DNA of 64,000 nucleotides from Castanea sativa (lineage: Eukaryota > Streptophyta > Magnoliopsida > Fagales > Fagaceae), in assembly GCF_040712315.1 (NCBI RefSeq), contig NC_134013.1, forward strand, positions 76,390,001 through 76,454,000, read 5' to 3'. This document shows positions 60,121 to 64,000 of the stretch, in pieces. Numbering within the stretch: the first letter of the stretch is position 1; the number at the start of each line of letters is the position of its first letter. Under the pieces are notes generated by a model. That model made no database searches, was not told where the DNA came from, and was given only the letters and a program-made list of their open reading frames with translations. The position numbers were made by a program, and so were the translations under genes.

Positions 60121-60223
60121 ACTCTTTTCTAAATAAAGAGCACTAAAAAATGTTCACTAAAAATCAAATGGACGTAAAGATTCGAGCTGCATGATTACAA
60201 CACTCCAGAAATTAAGGCCAACA

Positions 60224-60434
60224 CAGATTGATACTTGAGCTTCATGGCCTCGGGTACTGTTAACACAGTACCCATGTCACAAAGCTCAAGTATCAAATGG
60301 CATGATACACTTAATAAATGGGGGCCAACCCAGATTAATACTCGAGTTTCAGGGACTCGGGTACTGTGTTAACAGTACCCGAGTCCAAGAAGCTCGAGTA
60401 TCAAATGGCATTATGCGGTCACTATATGGAGGCC
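60224..60434. repeat. Tandem palindromic modules next to the right TIR
   Basis: Modules start CAGATT(G/A)ATACT(T/C)GAG at 60224 and 60331, and the third (60439) is the inner part of the TIR; period 107-108. Each holds an outer pair (ACTTGAGCTT/AAGCTCAAGT or equivalent) around an inner pair (GGGTACTGT/ACAGTACCC) centred on GTTAAC in the first two modules. Confidence 0.88.
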
Positions 60435-60690
60435 AATCCAGATTGGTACCCGAGTTTAGAGGACTCGGGTACCACAGTATACAGTACTCGAGTTTGTTGA
60501 ATTCGAGTACTAAGTGGCATTTTTTAAATCCGAAATGCCACGCCGGCATGCCACGGTGGAACTAGAAAATCCGGTACTCGAGCTCACCAAGCTCGAGTAC
60601 TAGAAAAAGTGGTATTTTCCCAATTATTTCCGAAACAGTGTTTTTTGCCTAAATTGTTTTGAAAAAGATGGTATTGGGCCAATTTGGCCC
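60435..60690 (-). repeat. Right TIR of the Pack-MULE
   Basis: 256 bp, inverted copy of 55698-55952 with seven or eight differences by eye. Confidence 0.95.
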
Positions 60691-60699
60691 AACAATATA

Positions 60700-61208
60700 T
60701 ATATAAAGTGGGAATATTAGTCATTTACTAGCAACATTAGTCATTTGCTTTGATACCTTTCGGCTCAATGATCTTATGGCTCAATTAACTACAAATGCAA
60801 TATTAGTAGTTATCTCGAATGACTGCTATATTTGTTTCGTTATTTGGGCATCAGGCATGTACCTTACGCCAACTATATTTGTTTAGTTCTCTTTTTATTT
60901 TATTTAGGTTTTTTCCTGTCTATATAAGAAAGCTCTATTCCAAAAAGGCCGAACAAAAGAGGTAATGTACAGCTATCAAAAAAAAAAAAAAAGTAATGTA
61001 CAAATGCAACATTCTAAATACAGCCATCTAAATCCTAAGTTTAAGCCTGGTTATCGTCATCAAAATCCACTCCACTCCGTTTCCGGGCATCCAATCAACC
61101 AACCTCAATCCGTTTGTACCCTTCTGACTCGAATGGTAAAATTACTGTAATTCTTTACCTGTTTAACATTGTAGTTACTATATCTGCAAAGCAAGTCAAC
61201 AATAAGCA
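60700..61208. other. Spacer after the Pack-MULE
   Basis: AT-rich, with an A run at 60979-60992. No gene recognised. Confidence 0.5.
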
Positions 61209-61217
61209 CTGGTTATC

Positions 61218-61439
61218 GAGTCCAAATCTTCTGTCCCACTTTTCCTACTTCACTCTATACTCCACCAATAAAAACTTACCACGTGTTTACCTAAGTAATT
61301 AAATACTATCATTATTGACTTATTAATACTACCATTATTAATTAATAGTAGTATTTAATTAATTAGGTGAATACGTGGCAAGTTTTTATTGGTGGAGTAT
61401 AGAGTGGAGCAGGGAAAGTGAGACAGAAGATTTAGACTC
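61218..61439. mobile_element. Foldback MITE with 9-bp TSD (MULE type)
   Basis: It starts GAGTCCAAATCTTCTGTC and ends with the inverted copy GACAGAAGATTTAGACTC. CTGGTTATC flanks it exactly at 61209-61217 and 61440-61448. The whole 222 bp is close to a single palindrome, folding through CCACCAATAAAAACTT and its complement. No coding. Confidence 0.92.
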
Positions 61440-61448
61440 CTGGTTATC

Positions 61449-62092
61449 AACCATTCCATTATTTTAAAGACTAGCATGCCTTCTTTACTTTTTTCCTAGC
61501 CCTTGGCATGCCAAATGCGGCATGACTCATGTACACGAACCATTAAGGATATAATCAACTAAATTGAGAACTGTGTTGTCCAAATTCAAATTTATCTAGA
61601 CTCAATAAATTGGAACCCAAGCCGCTCTGTACCCTTATGGCCATTTTCATATGCTTACCAAATCAGACCATTTAGCATTAGAATCTGGCCATCTTCATTA
61701 GCTTGCTCCACCATAGAGCATATCCCTGAGTTATCTCCAATTTCATCATAAATGGCAAGAAAATCCCCAAGCCATTGGATAAATTTTTCGAGTTATTGTG
61801 AAAAGAGATTGGTAAATTGTAACTTACCCACAAGTCAACAAAAGCCTATATTACTGCAGATATTTAGGGAAAATAAAAAGGGGGATTCTCTAATTTGTCA
61901 TTATTTACCTCATACATAGATCCTATCCAATTATCTCCTCTCTTATTCTTTATTTGTCATTTTCATTTGTCACTCCTTATAGACAAGAAAAAGTCTTTAA
62001 ACACCATTTATAGCTAGTTGCACTTTCATATCATATTTACATCCACCAAAGAACCATCTAGGTTCTAAACCATCTCACACAAACACACAGAG
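61449..62092 (+). promoter_or_regulatory. Upstream region of the MASS-like gene
   Basis: Contains a weak TTTATAGC TATA-like site near 62007 and a CACACAAACACACAGAG leader just before the ATG. No other element resolved. Confidence 0.4.
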
Positions 62093-62449
62093 ATGGCTGG
62101 GTTGCAAAGGTCTACGACATCCTTTAGAAGACAAGGGTCCTCAGGCTTGGTCTGGAATGACCAGTTTATATCGGGGGACTTGAACAAAATGAGGACTACT
62201 CAACAACAACAACAAGAGGTCGCAGAATTTAGAGAGCTGAGGCCATCCCGGAGTGTAGGATCAATTGGTTTAATGGAACGTAGGCCATCCACAACCACAA
62301 AAGGACATGCATATCGGAAGGATAAGATTGTTTCAACACCAAACACGGACCCGCCCTCTCCTAAGTTTGCAGGTTGTGACTTTTGTGGTGCCATATTTGG
62401 AAAACAAGTGATCCATCACCCAAAATCAAACAAGCATAGGGCAAAGTGA
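62093..62449 (+). CDS. Small MAPK-substrate-like protein (MASS family-like)
   Basis: A single exon of 118 aa, starting at an ATG with context CAGAGATGGC. It begins MAGLQRSTTSFRRQGSSGLV and contains ELRPSRSVGSIGLMERRPS, a TDPPSPKF Ser-Pro site and a C-terminal CDFCGAIFGK. This layout (N-terminal FRRQGSSG box, R-S-x-S-V-G box, DPPSP, Cys pair near the end) is that of the short Arabidopsis proteins At1g15400/At1g80180/At5g20100, some of which are MAP-kinase substrates in the stomatal lineage. Candidate phosphosites are the Ser-Pro and Thr-x-x-Pro positions. No intron. The lysine-rich, His-containing end (HHPKSNKHRAK) is longer than I recall in Arabidopsis. Function is inferred from family only. 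Confidence 0.85.
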   Translation: MAGLQRSTTSFRRQGSSGLVWNDQFISGDLNKMRTTQQQQQEVAEFRELRPSRSVGSIGLMERRPSTTTKGHAYRKDKIVSTPNTDPPSPKFAGCDFCGAIFGKQVIHHPKSNKHRAK

Positions 62450-63224
62450 TCTTGTGAGGGATTATTGCATGGGTGCTTTTCCAAAGTTTTCGTTGGTTTT
62501 GTGCAATTGTTATGTTTATGTATAGTACTAGTTGAAATACATTGATTACAACAAAAACTGAGTCATAAGAATTAAGAAAGCACAAAACCAAACATGTCTG
62601 TGTGTTTGTTTTCTTTGTTGTCCCCCCCAGATTTTGATGGAAAACGTTTCTCTATGGCAGTTTGAAACAGTCTTTTTCCTGTGCTTGTGTGTGGAATGTT
62701 TGTTATGGATAATGCCCCCCGAATAGTATATGCCTCCGAAAACTGTGGGATTTTGAGTTTTGAAATCTCATTTATTCTTAAAAGATTGGCGTTTCTTACC
62801 AGAATTTTACTTGTTTTGCTTGAAGAACTCGATGCACAACCCATCCTTTCTCTCTTCTCATGGTATAAGGTGAATGAATCCAATGACTGTTACATGAGAT
62901 TGAGCTTTTCAAAATAAGTAATAAAATTCTAACAGCTTGCATTGCGACGTAGCCAAAGTCGTCGTCTTCTTCTTTTTTATTGTTTAATATCTTTTCTATT
63001 TTTTTATCGCCTAACACTTCCAAGAAGATGAGCTGCTAGCCAGGTACGCACCGCAGCTGCTATAATAACATTGAAGTCTTGTGTATGTATATATTGGATA
63101 GAAATTTGTATATTAATATTAGTCATTATCTTTCTTTTTCTTTTTTTATAGAAAATATTAGTCGTTATCTGAGGCCATTAGCTCTTATTTTAAACTTTTG
63201 ATGTCTACCTTTATTGCGTGATTT
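62450..63224. other. 3' flank of the MASS-like gene
   Basis: No gene or clear repeat recognised; short open frames lack family features. Confidence 0.5.
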
Positions 63225-63746
63225 TAGGGATGACAATAGGGTGAAGTGGTTCAAAAGATTGGATCTATACTTCTATTTGTCTTATTCTATCTTCACCCCT
63301 TGCCATATAGCAGGGAAAATTGCCTTGCCCCAACTACATCCCTTGGAGCTTCACGTGGATCCGCCCATTGGAGTCTTGCCTTACCTGCAAAACTCTACTT
63401 TGTGTTCATCTTTCACACCCTGCCTCATACCTATTATAATTTTTTTTAATAAAACATGTTTCATTGATATAAATATGCTTGACATTACAATCAAATATGC
63501 ATTAAATCGAACTAATTTTTAGTAAAGACTTAATAATAATATTATTTAAAGTATCATAATAAAACAAGAGTCTTAAAATTTATGCATTTAAATAGAGTAA
63601 TACAAATTAAGTTTTTAACGCTAAAAGAGCAAGGCAAGAGTTGAAAAGTCTAAACCCATCCCCACCTTGTCCAAATGCGTGAAAAATATTTTGCTCCAGC
63701 CCCACCCCCACCAACTTTGCATGACAGGGAAAAGTTGCCATCACTA
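63225..63746. mobile_element. hAT-like non-autonomous element
   Basis: It starts TAGGGATGACAATAGGG and ends, on the reverse strand, TAGTGATGGCAACTTTTCCC. The flanks CGTGATTT and CATGATAA agree at only 5 of 8 bases, so the target duplication is weak. The ends hold mirrored C-rich text typical of this MITE type. No transposase. Confidence 0.5.
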
Positions 63747-64000
63747 CATGATAACATCATATTTTATAAATACAATTATTGAAGTATTGAACTGTGGTAT
63801 GTATACGGTGCATAAAGGCTTAGCTAGGTACTTATATATACTAGTAGTAGATCCGCAAAGTGTGAGAATATAAATTATGATTATTTTTTAAAAAGTTAAA
63901 ATTTAAATTATTTGTCAAAAAAAAGAAGACAAAAAAAAAAAAAAAAAGCACAAAGCAAAAAAACTGTTGCCTCTTAGGAATTTTTTTTTTTTTTTTTCAA
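63747..64000. other. Window end, gene-free
   Basis: AT-rich with A and T homopolymers near 63930 and 63980. Nothing recognised. Confidence 0.5.

Larger units (their letters stand above)
55698..60690 (+). mobile_element. Pack-MULE carrying fragments of two host genes
   Basis: Inverted repeats 55698-55952 and 60435-60690 (255-256 bp, about 97% alike by eye) begin GGGCAAATCGG and GGGCCAAATTGG. AACAATATA is duplicated exactly at 55689-55697 and 60691-60699, the 9-bp duplication of Mutator-like elements. There is no transposase. Inside are, in the same sense, exons of an ARP-type AP endonuclease (56180-56476, 58206-58243) and three exons of a BAG6-like protein (58465-59036), with their introns, plus a LINE end and palindromic modules. 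This is the structure of a Pack-MULE. High TIR identity suggests a fairly young insertion. Confidence 0.93.

Noticed and set aside
60302..60565. Open frames over the right TIR of the Pack-MULE
   Set aside because: Nearly identical protein strings arise from both TIRs because the DNA is an inverted repeat; there is no domain and no start context.

Overview
This is a plant nuclear (eudicot) window. The protein-coding genes have many short exons with GT-AG introns, and every one I could name has an Arabidopsis-type homologue. Most of the rest is plant transposon sequence: Tat-lineage Ty3/gypsy, L1-type LINEs, tRNA-derived SINEs, MULEs, hAT-like elements and MITEs. The repeat style resembles a woody rosid, possibly Fagaceae; that is an impression and not a demonstrated assignment.

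Layout. (1) 1-7626: the 3' part of a decayed Tat-type Ty3/gypsy element, with a broken integrase, an antisense plant-mobile-domain-like extra gene, a polypurine tract and a ~2 kb LTR. (2) 7640-13419: an Asp/Glu racemase-family gene (minus strand, two exons), a degraded duplicate of its 3' end, and a half-duplicated MITE. (3) 13420-23269: a second, LTR-bounded Tat element coding on the minus strand, with a different antisense extra gene and a nested hAT-like insertion. (4) 23270-31560: gene-free DNA holding tandem repeats, a perfectly bordered foldback element (26530-27032) and a MULE with 235-bp TIRs and a perfect 9-bp TSD (27107-28437). (5) 31560-36154: an internally deleted and partly duplicated LINE, itself split by a MULE-like repeat. 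(6) 36485-46527: a 13-exon mitochondrial NADH-cytochrome b5 reductase-like gene (332 aa reconstructed), whose introns hold several SINEs and a TRIM-sized LTR element. (7) 49503-54880: a three-exon CCCH zinc-finger gene (537 aa). (8) 55698-60690: a ~5 kb Pack-MULE carrying exons of an ARP-type AP endonuclease and of a BAG6-like ubiquitin-family protein. (9) 61218-61439: a MULE-type MITE, then a small MASS-like gene (62093-62449) and a hAT-like element (63225-63746).

The four apparently intact genes (racemase, reductase, CCCH protein, MASS-like protein) are unrelated housekeeping or signalling genes and do not form a cluster. From memory, the racemase/MASS pair and the reductase/MASS pair are each near neighbours in Arabidopsis, so this looks like a conserved ancestral gene order inflated by transposons. 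The most interesting object is the Pack-MULE at 55.7-60.7 kb: its borders can be fixed to the base by a perfect 9-bp target duplication, and it has joined fragments of two unrelated host genes.
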